From: Brasenia schreberi
Lineage: Eukaryota; Streptophyta; Magnoliopsida; Nymphaeales; Cabombaceae
Direction of reading: 5' to 3'
Length of the DNA stretch: 64,000 nt
Assembly: GCA_036023115.1 (NCBI GenBank)
Contig: JAYKKT010000076.1
Coordinates: 7,196,001 to 7,260,000, forward strand
Below the pieces are notes generated by a model, which worked only from the letters and a program-made list of their open reading frames with translations, did no database searches and was not told the origin of the DNA. Of the stretch, positions 45,046 through 57,689 are shown in pieces. How positions within the stretch are numbered: position 1 is the stretch's first letter; each line of letters begins with the position of its first letter. The position numbers and the translations under genes were made by a program.

Positions 45046-46600
45046 CCAGACTTTGGGGGTTTTTTCGTGGGACTTCAACAGATACTTGAAACGAGCGCTT
45101 CAAAGTCACGAAGGTGCCGAAGGTTATGGTTGCCCTCTTTTAATAAGAAGAAAAGGAGACATATAAGAACAAACTTTTCTTACTCACATTAAGCAAAACA
45201 AAAGTTCGCCTACATCTAAAAGAAAAAAAGTAAAAGAAAGTCATCACTTTCTATAATTTCTTCTTACTCCTTAAAACTTCACTACTTTCCATAATATCTC
45301 TACTCCTTAGAACTTCTCAAATACAAAACATAACCATCGGACCCTCTAAATACTCCAAAAATTTTCCTAAAACATTTGATTTTTTAGATATTTTATCTTT
45401 TTAAGAAAAATTGTGGTTTTGGGTCTTTTAAGAGTTTTGAAGACTTGCGAGGGAATGATTATGTTTTAGTCAAATAAGGTGTCTTTATTTGAAAACCCTT
45501 GAAAGACCCAAAACCATAATTTTTTCTTCAAAAGATCAAATATTATGAAAACTTGTTTGAAACTCTTCTTTGTTTGAAGGCAATCATTTGAAAAAGCATA
45601 ATCCTGCTAATTTGGATTTCAGGGCAAAGCAATCATTTTTTGGCTCTTTGACGATCAAATACTTCTTAAAACTTCTCCATCACTTTCCATAATATCTCCA
45701 TACTCCTTAGAACTTCTCAAATACAAAACATAACCATCAGATATTGTAAACACCCAAAAATTTTCTCAAAATATAGATTTTTTAGGAATTTTATTTTTTC
45801 TAAGAAAAAATTGAGGTTTTGGGTCTTTTAAAGGTTTTAAAATAAAAACACCTTAAACGAACTCATTTTCGCACCAAAATTCCGTAGCAACCTCAAAATA
45901 AGCATAAATGACACTAAAAAAAATCTGATTTCGACAAAAAACAAAAAAATGATTGTTTTGCCCTAAAGTCTAAATTGACAGGATTATGCTTTTTCAAATG
46001 ATTGCTTTCAAAGAAAGAAGGGTTTTAAAAAAGTTTTCATAACATTTGATGTTTTAGAAATTTGATTTTTTGAAGAAAAAAATACGGTTTTGGGTCTTTT
46101 AAGGGTTTTCAAATAAATACACCTTATTTGATTAAAATATAATCGTCCTATCGCAAGTCTTCCAAACTCTTAAAAGACTCAAAACCGCAATTTTTTCTTG
46201 AAAAGATAAAATTTCTAAAAGATCAAATATTTTGAGAAAAATTTTAGGTGCTTACAGGGTCCGATGGTTATGTTTTATATTTGAGAAGTTCTGAGGATTA
46301 TGGAGATATTATGAAAAGTGATGGAGAAGTTTTAAGGAGTAAGAAGAAATTATAGAAAGTGATGACTTTCTTTTACTTTTTTTGTTTTAGATGTAGGCGA
46401 ACTTTTGTTTTGCTTAATGTGAGTAAGAAAAGTTTGTTGTTATATGCTTCATTTCCTTCTTTTTTCTCTCTAACTTTTTCAATTAAAAGAGGGCAACTAT
46501 AACCTTTGGCACCTTCGTGACTTTGAAGCGCTCGTTTCAAGTACCCGTTGAAGTCCCACGAAAAAACCTTCAAAGTTTGGTCTCTATCGCTGTCAAAATC
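45046..46600. repeat. Large imperfect palindrome P1 of repeat family R1
   Basis: The left arm (about 45046-45700) begins gagaccagactttggg and runs through acttgaaacgagcgcttc. The right arm (about 45950-46600) contains the same sequence inverted, ending gtttggtctctatcgctgtc. The spacer is about 250 bp. On the strand reading away from the outer ends, a frame with SWDFNGYLKRALQSHEGA and CPLLIEKVREKKEGNE is shared, suggesting a former coding part of a transposon I cannot place. Confidence 0.8.
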
Positions 46601-47745
46601 TTTGGGTTCCACTTCACATCCTTCACACAAATTGAAGTGTTGGAACCACCGCCCTTAACGGGTTGACTGATTGCCCTTATCTCCTACAGATCAACTACAA
46701 ACTGCTCTACTTAAGCCTGCAACACAGGAAGATGCATCGTCAACTGATTTGCACGGTTATCTGTTGCATCACTTAAAGCATCACTGCCTCCAAAGATGTT
46801 GTTCGATCTCCATCATAATTGTTGCCAGAAGACGATCTTTGTCCCTTCACCATTTTGGTGCAGCTCCACAGTTGGTAGCTCAGTTCAGAAAAATGAGCAG
46901 CAACAACATTCAGTATGGGTCGCCTTGTAAAACAAATCTAATTAGCACAGACTAGGTTCTATTCAGCAGCAAATCGCCCAACCTTCTGTTGCAATCGATT
47001 GAGCAACTCAGTGATGGTTCGGTTCAACCTCACAACCACACCAAAGGTCCCCTTCGGTTCAATCTACAGCACCACCCGTGCCTCGGAACCTCTGCAAGAT
47101 GGCTAGGATGCTTCATCGACCACTGCACGGCACCTCACTCCAAGCCTTCAGCCCGGGTAACAACCAGTTGTTGCCTTCTGCAACAATACTACCGCAATAC
47201 TACACTTTGACCTCCTCTTGCAGCAACCTAACGGTTGAGCTTAGGGTGGCCATCAGTAGCAATAGATTGGTAGTGTCAATCCACCGAACAGGTGGGTATC
47301 TTTAGCAACTTTACAAGACTTACGACTTCTATAGCAACCGCAGTAATAACCTGCTACTATCACAGCATCATTTCGTCCCCAACACCACAACAATCATTAG
47401 ACCAAGCTTCTACAGACTCAACCCGAACAAGACGACCCTCCAATACTCAGTTCACGATGACCAAACAGTAGCACAACCCCGAGTTTACAGTCGCACATGC
47501 ACAGATTATAGCAACATCCGACTGCAAACACCCTTACAGCAACCTGGATTTTGCACACTCCTAGCAGCAATCCAGCAGGGTTGCTCCTTGCCCGAAGGCA
47601 CTTCCAATACTAGGGATACAACATAATAGCCCCACAAATCTTCAACCAAAACAGACACAATTGCCCACTCAAGCAAAACATCAAACGCTTGCAAACAAAC
47701 TTTTATATACTTACCATTCACGTTATTCTGCCATCTAAGTTATTG
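46600..47745 (-). repeat. R1 repeat unit, outer part
   Basis: Continues the right arm of P1 outward. It is collinear with 53400-54195 plus 57235-57377 (shared caagatggctaggatgc, gtgtcaatccaccgaacagg, caaacttttatatact). On the minus strand, pieces such as SLEALLLQVMQQIT and QERLTMHLVALQV appear in the better copies, perhaps the start of a retrotransposon gag. Similarity to the other copy ends at about 47745. Confidence 0.6.
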
Positions 47746-50690
47746 ACTTGGGTGTGGTATTCATTTGTTCTTTGAACCTAAGATTTGAATCTACCTTGGC
47801 TTGAGTTAACTTCTTCTGACTCATCTTAGGATGAATTTGAATTTTGAACTCAAAATGACCCTGCTTCGAGGTTTGATTTGGATGCTTTTTTCGATCTTGC
47901 CTTTAAGAATTCTATTTTTCTTGATTATCTTTTCATTTATGGTTTCAAATATATATTTTTTTAATTATTTAAAACTATTTCATTTGAGATATATTTGAAA
48001 ACGAGTTTTAACGAAATCTTGAAATATTCTTTTTGAAAAACAATTGAGTTTCATTTTCAATGTTTGTTTGCACGGGTGACCTGCTTTCACTCCGTGAGTT
48101 AGTCTTTACCGTTTCAACCACTTTAACCCTTTGTTGGGTGTAAGTTGTCATACCGCTTTAACCCTTTTAATGGGTGTAGGGTCTCATACCTCTTTAACCC
48201 TTGGGTGTAGAGTCTGGGACTGCTTTAACCTTTTGTATGAGTCTTGGAGTGTGATTATCTTCAATTAGACGGGTTTTTGAGGCTTGATTTGTTTTTCAAT
48301 TTCAAAGGTTTTTGTAAATTTGACGTTTTGCAAACATTTTTGGGTTTGGTTTCCAATGTTTTATTTTTATTTGTTTTTTTGAAAACTTGTTTGAAACCCT
48401 TCTTTCTTTGAAGGCAAACATTTGAAAAAGTAGAATCCTGTCAATTTGCACTTTAGGGCAAAATAGTAATTTTTTGTCTCTTTGTCAAAAATCGAATTTT
48501 TTTGAGAGGGTGTCATTTATCCTTATTTTGAGATTGCTACGAAATTTTGGTACGAAAATGGGTTCGTTTAAGGTGTCTTTATTTGAAAACCCTTAAAATA
48601 CTCAAAATCGTAATTTTTTCTTAAAAAGGTAAAATTTCTAAAAGACGAAATGTTTTGAGAAAATTTTTGGGTGTTTAGAGATGTCCCTCTTTGGTATTAA
48701 TCCAAATGTATTTGGTTAATAGTAAAGAATAACAACCATAAAAATTTTATTTTTTTTAAATGCTTGAGTTGATTTGAGTGGAATCAAGATTTCGTGAATT
48801 TTTCCATTTTTTTAAGGGATTCATTTCTCAAACTTGGGCTATACTAATTCCGATGGAAGAGAATTTCTAGCAAGTGTGACTCAATATGAATGGTAATCGA
48901 CAAATGCAAGGATCATATATCCATAAGACCATCTATGAATGAATATGGGCATGAGATGTATGGATTGGATGAATCATGTATGTTGGATGATTTCCTTGAT
49001 TTATTTAAGAGAGATCCCATGAAAGTTGGGTGCTTTAAGTGAGATGTCCTTCATGTTCATTTCCTTGATGCTTTGGGTTTTGTAAAAATCATTTTGAAAT
49101 GGATACTTTCTTTTTGTTTCTACCAAAAGGGACTTTCATTTCCTATATTTTTCTTAACTTTGGTTTGATACAAAATTACTTGGTAGAGGTTTTTATAGTT
49201 GAAAAAACTCAACAGTATTTCAAAACTTCATTTTCCACACTACAAGTCTTAATCATCAAACAAAATGAGATCCAAATTGGTAGGTTTTATTCCTACTTTA
49301 GGATCATAATGACAAACTTTTTTTCTTTTGAGATAAGTTGAGAAAAATAAAGGAAGAATTCTCGTGGTCCCTTCTGAAGCATCTCGTGGTATAAGGAAAA
49401 GAGATTTTTAATGAAAAATTACTCTTTTAAGCTTTGACTTTTCTTTTTCTTTTCTTTCAAAAGGGACCTCTATATTAGAGGTTTTTTGTTTTTTTGTTTT
49501 TGTTTTTATAAAGACTATATATTGAGGTTATTTTCTATCTTTTTTTTCTTTCTATTTTGACTTTTTGCCAATTTTTCTTTTGGAGAAAATGAAGTGTCGA
49601 AACAACTTATCCCTTTAGATACGTGGTCTAATCAAGTATGACCTATTTCATAATAGCATATACAATTTAAAGATATTTTGCTATTTTGAATTAGGCCCTA
49701 TCTTATAAAAGAAGGATTTTTTAAATAACATTTCATGATTTTGAAAACACTCCACCTTTTATAAAGCATCAATCCCTAGTTAAGAGGCTTATATTCGACT
49801 TAGTCCCTTCTTAAAAAAACTAAAGAAGATCTACCTTGCAAAAATCATTTCAAAAGAATTTGTGGTAGACACTAATCATAATATCTTTTTGATATTGAGC
49901 ATTTATAAGGTCTACTAGGTTTCTTTCCTATGCATCAATTGACTAATATGCATCGTTGATTTTTGTTTTGCCCCTTTTATGACATATGGACATTCTCACT
50001 TAGGCCGCCACCTTTTTGGGCCTCTTTGGGTGGATAATGTAAATGGGATGCATGACATGTAAAATGTAGTTCCATACGGGTTGATGAATATACATGAAAT
50101 GATGTATGTTGTCACGAAAGGTTTTTAGGGAATGCACTTTACCTACCCTTAGTTTAGTGGAGATGACATGAGCATTCATACTATGGCTGACCCTATTGTG
50201 GCATGTGATGAATGAATGATTCATAAATACGCGATCTTGGTTTTTGGAATGACTTAGGAATATGCAAGATATGATCATAGCCTTTATGCATTTTGGGTAT
50301 AGGTTTGATTAAATATTGGTCACCTTTTAAGGAATTTGAATGTTTGTCGAAGTCCAAGATTTTCATGATTTTGAGGAAGTTCATGTAAATTGACACCACT
50401 CAAATCAACTCTAAGGGAATTGACAATTTTTTTTAACAAAATGGTTTAGATTTTTCTCTTCTTTTTTTCTTTACCTTTTGAAAATTTTTGTATTTTTTTG
50501 GTTTGTTTTTAGATTTTTTTGGATTTTGAGAATAACCTTTACAATATATACAAAACCCTAAAGTTTGCTTTATATCCAAGGAGGGTCTGCGGTTCAGGTG
50601 CACCAAGGATGCGCACCCGGGGTGTGGTTTGGAGGATGTTCTTGAGATGAATCCTAGGTGCAACCCAATGTGCCCTTATGGGTGGATGAT
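47746..50690. other. No gene recognised (2.9 kb), partly R1-like
   Basis: 48400-48690 repeats the R1 hairpin motif (aaaacccttaaaatactc, aattttttcttaaaaagg). 48700-50690 is AT-rich with no domain on either strand. A degenerate tandem repeat is listed separately. Confidence 0.45.
48121..48250 (+). repeat. Degenerate tandem repeat, about 31-36 bp unit
   Basis: ctttaaccc recurs at 48121, 48156, 48192 and 48223, each followed by a ggtgta- and gtc-containing stretch. Confidence 0.75.
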
Positions 50691-53600
50691 GTAAATGGAT
50701 TTGTTGTACAAGGCGACCCATACTAAATGTTGTTGCTGCTCGTTTTTTTGAACTGAGCTGCCAACTGTGGAGCTGAACAAGATGGCGAAGGGGTAAAGAT
50801 CGTCTTCTGGCAACAACTATGATGGAGACCGAACAACATCTTTGGAGGCATTGCTGTTGCAAGTGATGCAGCAGATAACCATACAGATTGGTCAAGAGCG
50901 GTTGACGATGCATCTTGTTGCGTTGCAGGTCTGAGTAGAGCAGCTTGCAGTTGATCTGTAGGAGATAAGGGCAACCAGCCAACCTGTCCAGGGCAGTGGT
51001 TTCAATACACCGTCCACGAGTGAACCAGTATTTACTTCACGTCCTTCACATAAATTAAAGTGCTGTAACCCCAAGATTTTGACAGTGATAGAGACCAGAC
51101 TTTGGAGGTTTTTTCGTGAGACTTCAATGGGTACTTTAAATGAGCGCTTCAAAATCACGAAGGTGTCGGAGATTATGGTTGCTCTCTTGTAATTGAAAAA
51201 GTTAGAGAGAAAAAAGAAATAAATGAGACATATAACAACAAACTTTTCTTACTCACATTAAGCAAAATAAAAGTTCGCTTACATCTAAAACAAAAAAAGT
51301 AAAAGAAAGTCATCACTTTCTATAATTTCTTCTTACTCCTTAAAATTTCTCCATATTCCTTAGAACTTCTCAAATACAAAACAAAACCATCGGACCCTTT
51401 AAACACTCAAAAATTTTCTCAAAACATTTGATCTTTTAGAAATTTTATCTTTAGAAGAAAAAATTACGGTTTTGGGTCTTTTAAGAGTTTTAAAGACTTG
51501 CGAGGGGACGGTTATGTTTCAATCAAATAGGGTGTCTTTATTTAAAAACCCTTAAAAGAGCCAAAATTGTAATTTTTTCTTGAAAAGATCAAATGTTATG
51601 AAAACTTTTTTGAAACTCTTCTTTCTTTAAAGGCAATTATTTGAAAAAGTAGAATCCTGCCAATTTGGACTTTAGGGTAAAACAATCAATTTTTTTGGTT
51701 CTTTGAAGATCAAATACTCCTTAAAAATTCTCCATCACTTTAAATAATATCTCCATACTCCTTAGAACTTCTCAAATACAAAACATAACCATGAGACCTT
51801 GTAAACACCCAAAAATTTTGTCAAAACATTTGATCTTTTAGGAATTTTATCTTTTTAAGAAAAAATTATGGTTTTGAGTCTTTTAAGAGTTTTCAAATAA
51901 AGACACCTTAAATGAACTCATTTTCTCACCAAAATTTCGTAGCAGCCTCAAAATAAGGATAAATGATTGGAAAGTTAGAGAGAAAAAAGAAGGAAAGGAG
52001 ACATATAACAAGAAACCTTTCTTACTCACATTAAGCAAAGCAAAAGTTCGCCTACATCTAAAAGAAAAAAAGTAAAAGAAAGTCATCACTTTCTATAATT
52101 TTTTCTTACTCCTTAAAACTTCTCCATTACTTTCCATAATATCTCCATTTTCTCAAAACATTTGATCTTTTAAAAATTTTATCTTTTCAAGAAAAAATTG
52201 CGGTTTTGGGTCTTTTAAGAGTTTGGAAGACATGCGATAGGACGATTATGTTTTAATCAAATAAGGTATATTTATTTGAAAACCCTTAAAAGACCCAAAA
52301 CCGCATTTTTTTCTTCAAAAAATTAAATTTCTAAAACATCAAATGTTATAAAAACTTATTTGAAACCCTTCTTTCTTTGAAGACAATCATTTGAAAAAGC
52401 ATAATCCTGTCAATTTAGATTTTAGGGTAAAACAATCATTTTTTTGAAAACCCTTAAAAGACCAAAAACTACAAAGGCTTCTACGAATTTTTGGTGCGAA
52501 AATGAGTTCATTTAAGGTATCTTTATTTGAAAACCCTTAAAGACCCAAAACCATAATTTTTTCTTGAAAAGATAAAATTCTTAAAAGATTAAATGTTTTG
52601 ACAAAATTTTCGGGTGTTTACAAGGTCCGATGGTTAAGTTTTGTATTTGAGAAGTTCTAAGGAGTATGGAGATATTATGGAAAGTGATAGAGAAGTTTTA
52701 AGGAGTATTTGATCTTCAAAGAGCAAAAACAATGATTGTTTTACCCTAAAGTCCAAATTTGTAGGATTCTACTTTTTCAAATAATTGCCTTTAAAGAAAT
52801 AAGGGTTTCAAAAAACTTTTCATAACATTTGATCTTTTAGAAATTTGATTTTTTCAAAAAAAAATTATGGTTTTGGCTCTTTTAAGGGTTTTCAAATAAA
52901 GACACCTTATTTGATTAAAACATAATCGTCCCCTCGCAAGTCTTCTAAACTCTTAAAAGACCCAAAAACGTAATTTTTTCTTCAAAAGATTGAATTTCTA
53001 AAAGATCAAATGTTTTGAGAAAATTTTTGGGTGATTACGGGGTTCGATGGTTTTGTTTTGTATTTGAGAAGTTCTAAGGAGTATGGAGAAGTTTTAAGGA
53101 GTAAGAAGAAATTATAGAAAGTGATGATTTTCTTTTACTTTTTTGTTTTAGATGTAGGCGAACTTTTATTTTGCTTAATGTGAGTAAGAAAAGTTTGTTG
53201 TTATATGTATTATTTATTTCTTTTTTCTCTCTAACTTTTTCAATTACAAGAGGGCAACTATAACCTTCGGCACCTTCATGATTTTGAAGCGCTCGTTTCA
53301 AGTACCCGTTGAAGTCCCACGAAGAAACCTCCAAAATCTGGTCTCTATCGTTGTCAAAATCTTTGGGTTCCAGCACTTCAATTTGTGTGAAGGACGTGAA
53401 GTAAATACTGGTTCACTTGTGGACGGTGTATTGGAACCATCGCCTTGGACAGGTTGGCTGGTTGCCCTTATCTCCTACAGATCAACTGCAAGCTGCTCTA
53501 CTCAGACCTGCAACGCAGCAAGATGCATCGTCAACCGCTCTTGACCAATCTGCACGGTTATCTGCTGCATCACTTGCAACAGCAATGCCTCCAAAGATGT

Positions 53601-53720
53601 TCGGTCTCCATCATATTTGTTGCCAGAAGACGATCTTTGCCCCTTCACCATCTTGGTTCAGCTTCACAGTTAGCAGCTTAGTTCAGAAAAACGAGCAGTA
53701 ACAAAATTCAGTATGGGTCG
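50690..53720. repeat. Large imperfect palindrome P2 of repeat family R1
   Basis: Left arm 50690-51720 (acaaggcgacccatac, agatcgtcttctggcaac, gagaccagactttggagg), right arm 52720-53720 with the same landmarks inverted (gttgccagaagacgatct, gtatgggtcgctttc). The centre (51720-52720) includes a third partial copy in left-arm orientation at about 51965-52145 (aaagttagagagaaaaaaga). Arms are over 1 kb and clearly diverged by substitutions and small indels. Confidence 0.8.
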
Positions 53721-54195
53721 CTTTCTACAACAAATCTAGGTAGCACAGAACCGGTTCTATTCAGCAGCAAATCGCCCAATCGATTGCGCAACTCAGTGAT
53801 GGTTCGGTTCAACCTCACAATCACACCAAAGGTCCCCTTCGGTTCGATCTATAGCACCTCCCGTGCCTCGAAACCTCTGCAAGATGGCTAGGATGCCTCA
53901 ACAGCCACTATACAACACCTCACTCGAAGCCTTCACCCACTCGTTCAGCCCGTGTAACAACCAGTTGTTGCCTTCTCCAATAGTACTACCGCAACACTAC
54001 ACTGCGGCCTCCTCTTTTAGCAACCTAATGGTCGAGCTTTGGGTGGCCATCAGCAGCAACAAATTGGTAGTGTCAATCCACCGAACAGGTGGGTATCTTC
54101 AGCAACTTTACAAGACTTACGACTTCTATAGCAACCGTAGTAATAACCCACTACTATCACAACATCCTTCCGTCCCCAACACTACAACAGTCCTT
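53721..54195 (-). repeat. R1 repeat unit, interrupted by hAT copy D
   Basis: Collinear with 46950-47394 (gatggttcggttcaacctc, atggctaggatgcc, caccgaacaggtgggtatc). It resumes after the hAT element at 57235-57377. Confidence 0.7.
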
Positions 54196-54439
54196 ACACT
54201 GAGTTTCTAACTCGGATTTGGGTATATATTTAGTGTTTTTCTTTATTTTTTTCTTTGTATTTGTTGTTTTATTTGTATTTTTCTTTTTTTGAATGACAAA
54301 ATATGAAGTTATTAAGTGTGTGGATATGATTTTTATCCCATTCATGAAGTGGGAGACACTCTATTTGAGTGTTATTTAACGATTGGAGATTTACGAAGTG
54401 CTTTTATTTTCAGGTTTATTATTGAATTAAAGTACTCAA

Positions 54440-56930
54440 TTGAGATGGCAGGAAGGGGTGGTAGAGACTCATTCTCGTTTTGATGATCCTGCATGGCAGT
54501 GGAGTACACTAGTTGAGGGTTTCAGATTAAAGATCAGATGTTTATTTTGTGAGAGGGTAGTTAGTAGTGAAATTTCAAGGTTGAAACACCACATAGCAGG
54601 GACTAGGAAAGAAGTTGCTCCTTGCATAGGCAGAGTTAGAAGTTTGCTAGAAGGTATTAAATGGTAATGTTTTTAGATGATTGAGAGTATATAAGAGAGG
54701 AGATAAAAAAGGATGATTTCGAGATGTTTGAAAATGATGTTGATGCTACTGAATTTGGATTCACTGATAGTTTGCCTTTAGATGTTAGAATAGAGATTGA
54801 TAGTAGTAGTTCACGAGCACCTAGTAGGGGAAAGAGGGTTGCTGAAGACTTTGGAGGTGGTAGAAGAGAAAGTTCAGGAAGGAGTAGAGGAAGAATTGCT
54901 TCTATCATACATTCATTTTTTCCTCCTATCACTACACCTAATGCTTAACTTAGAATTCGTGCTGCTATGGTTTTAGAACAATTGCATGATCAAGCAGACT
55001 TTTCAGTAGGCAAATGGTTTTATGATACAAATGGTTTTATGATACATGTATTCCATTCAATGCAGCAAACAGTTTTCATTTTCAAGCAATGGCAGATGCA
55101 ATTGCTAAAACTGGTCCAGGATACAATATGTCATCTTATCAGAAGTTGAGAGAAAAAATCTTAGATAATACCGTCATTGAAGTGTAAGAATACTGTTAGA
55201 CTTTGAGAGAGTCATGGAAGGAGACAGGTTGCACTATCATGGCAGATGGATGGACAGATAGGCGAGGGAGTACTTTGCTAAACTTTCTTGTCTACTGTCC
55301 TAAAGGACTTATGTTTTTGACATCTCTAGACATGTTAGAGGAGAGACACAATGCGGAGATCTTACGGCAAGAATTTGATAAGGTTATATGCGAGGTTGGG
55401 TTAGAAAATATAGTCCAATTGATTACAGATAATGCAACTAACTACAAAGCAGTTGGGAAGGAGTTAGTTGATATTTATGGGACTTTCTATTGGACACCAT
55501 GTGCAGCACATTGTTTAGATCTCATCCTTGAGAACATTGGTGAGATGGATGAAATAAAGGCAGCAACTGAGTGTTGCTAAGATATCACAAAATTCATTTA
55601 TAATCATGCATTTGTTTTGTGTATAATGAGGAGATATATAGAAGGTGCAGAGCTTCTTCAAATAGCTACAACTCGGTTTGCAACAAACTTTTTATCTGTA
55701 CAGAGTATTCTTAGACAGAAGCAAGCATTGAAGAGAATGTTATCTTCAAATGAGTGGCAACAATTTGTATAGTTGCCTCAAAACAGAAAAAACAGAAAGT
55801 TGAATGAGATTTTCGAGACAATCTTTAGTACATTTTGAAATAATTTATGTGCCCGTGTGAAAAAGTTGACTGATAGTAAGGAGAAACCATCTATTGGCTA
55901 CCTTTATGAAGTCATGGATAGGGCAAAAGAAGCTAATAAAATAATTTTATTGAAAAAAAAGAGTTTATGTGCCCGTGTGACAAATCATTGATAATAGATG
56001 GAATAAACAATTATACTATACCCATCATTGAGGTACTCAGTAAGCTTCAAAAGGGACGGTGAGGTTAATCAAGGCATCATTGATTGTATAGATAGATTAG
56101 TCCTTGATGAGAGCATAGCAGATGCTATACATCGAGAGATGGAGATCTATGATAATGTTCTTTACTTGATGGGTTTGCTTGGAACAATTCGCAACCACAC
56201 TATTATGCGTCGAGATAAATTGTTTATCTTCGTATTTAAGTTTCTTAAATCAATACATCTTATATTATTATGGATTATGTCTCTAATGTTTGTCTTTTTT
56301 TACAGATGTTTGGTGAAATACGTTTAAAACTGTTTGCCTGAACCTTAGGGATTTTGTAGTGAGAGTTCTGAGTCAAACTTGTAGTGCAACGGGTTGTAAA
56401 AGAAATTGGAGTGTCTTTAAACACATTCATACAAAAAAGCGTAACAAGTTTAAACATAAAAGACTAAATGATTTAGTTTTTATTCGTTGTAACATGTGCC
56501 TTCGTTAGCCGACCCCGTCTAGTATGGGAAAAGGCTTAGTTATTGTTGTTGTTGTAACATGCGCCTTCGTGAAAGGTAATGTTGTATTACTTAGTACTTA
56601 AATGTTCAATTCAATGAACTGTTTGACTTCAATTGTTAATATTATTTACTAATTGCTTATCTTTCTTTGTTGTAGGCAATTAAAAAATGTAAATAGACCA
56701 GAAAGCCAATTTGATCCAATAAGTTTGGATAATTTTGATATATTAGAAGACTGGATTATAAAAGGGAGTGAAGAAAATGCCCATGGATTAATTTGGAAGG
56801 AGCGCAACAACAGTATAAGGAGATGAATAATTTGATTTCCAAGCATAAGGTGTTGTTGATGATGATAATGAGGATCTTCAACAAGGAGAAGATGAAGATT
56901 ATTTAGTTGATGATCCTTATTACAATTTGT
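54440..56930 (+). pseudogene. hAT transposase relic, copy D (BED finger, DUF659, dimerisation)
   Basis: The BED finger reads DPAWQWSTLVEGFRLKIRCL, CERVVSSEISRLKHHIAG (C-C-H-H ligands kept). A serine/arginine stretch with RGKRVAEDF and SIIHSFFPP follows (54830-54920). DUF659: SWKETGCTIMADGWTDRRG, FLVYCPKGLMFLTSLDMLEE, VQLITDNATNYKAVGKEL, FYWTPCAAHCLDLILENIGE (55203-55560, intact for 125 codons). C-terminal pieces to SQFDPISLDNFDILEDWI (56700) and an acidic tail. Several stops (for example at 54960 and 55580). This is the most readable copy of family 1. Confidence 0.85.
56506..56550 (+). mobile_element. Minimal RTE LINE tail (about 45 bp) with 20-bp target duplication
   Basis: The inserted 45 bp run from tagccgaccccgtctagt through gggaaaaggcttag to a short GTT-rich tail, the extreme LINE 3' end. 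The flanks gttgtaacatgtgccttcgt (56486-56505) and gttgtaacatgcgccttcgt (56551-56570) differ at one base. It interrupts hAT copy D. Confidence 0.85.
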
Positions 56931-57234
56931 AAAATGTAAATGTATTTCATTTTTTTATTCAAAATATGTAAATTTGGATACAATTGTTCAATGTTGAATG
57001 CTCAATCTGTACTATACTTTGCATTATATGAATTTAAAGCATTTACCTGATTTTTTCATATTTTTCCTGATTTTTCTTGATTTTTTTTGGATTTTTACTA
57101 AATTTTCTTGATTTTTAAAATATTTTTTATATTTTTTTAATATTAAAGTACGATACGGGCGATACGATACGATATGATACGCCCATATCATGGAGCCCAG
57201 TGATATGCGATACGATATGCGACAGACAACACTG

Positions 57235-57377
57235 GCACTTCCAACACGAAGGGTACAACAAAATAGCCTCACAAATCTTCAACCAAGACCGACACAATCA
57301 CCCACTCAAGCAAAACGTCAAACGCTTACAAACAAACTTTTATATACTCACCATCTATGTTATTCTGCCATCCAAGT
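57235..57377 (-). repeat. R1 repeat unit, part beyond hAT copy D
   Basis: gcacttccaacacgaaggg and acaaacttttatatactc match 47588-47740. Similarity stops at about 57377. Confidence 0.7.
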
Positions 57378-57437
57378 CATTTTCCTAGGCAAAAGGGTCC
57401 TTAGTTTCATTTTCCTAGGCAAAAGGGTCCTTAGTTC
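57378..57437 (+). repeat. 30-bp tandem duplication
   Basis: cattttcctaggcaaaaggg...ttagtt occurs twice, starting at 57378 and 57408, nearly identical. Confidence 0.9.
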
Positions 57438-57689
57438 TTATGTATGTAAAATCGACGGGTCCAATTCTCTACCATTCCTTTAGCATAACGCATCGCAACC
57501 ATATTTTCGTGTAAAACAAAAATATCATCAAAATTTTATTTAATTTGAAGCCTAAAGAAAAAATACAATAGACCCAAATTAGTCACCTCAAATTTATCCA
57601 CCATACCGTTTCTAAATTCCTTAATCTGGTCTGCTGACAAACTCCTAAATATACTTTTATCCACACATCATGATAATGATGTCATTACC

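Larger units (their letters stand above)
54196..57234 (+). mobile_element. hAT family 1, copy D, left end deleted
   Basis: The right end is gcgacagacaacactg at 57234, preceded by gtatcatatcg-type repeats. The left part is collinear with copy A (reversed) from its promoter-proximal region but lacks the terminal repeat. Comparison with the uninterrupted R1 copy at 46600-47745 shows about 190 bp of R1 missing at the left junction, so the left end was lost by a deletion that also removed flanking sequence. Confidence 0.8.

Noticed and set aside
46671..47305. Plus-strand frames in R1 such as those with TDQLQTALLKPATQ
   Set aside because: Copies of R1 break these frames differently and the more plausible coding direction is the minus strand; no functional claim is possible.
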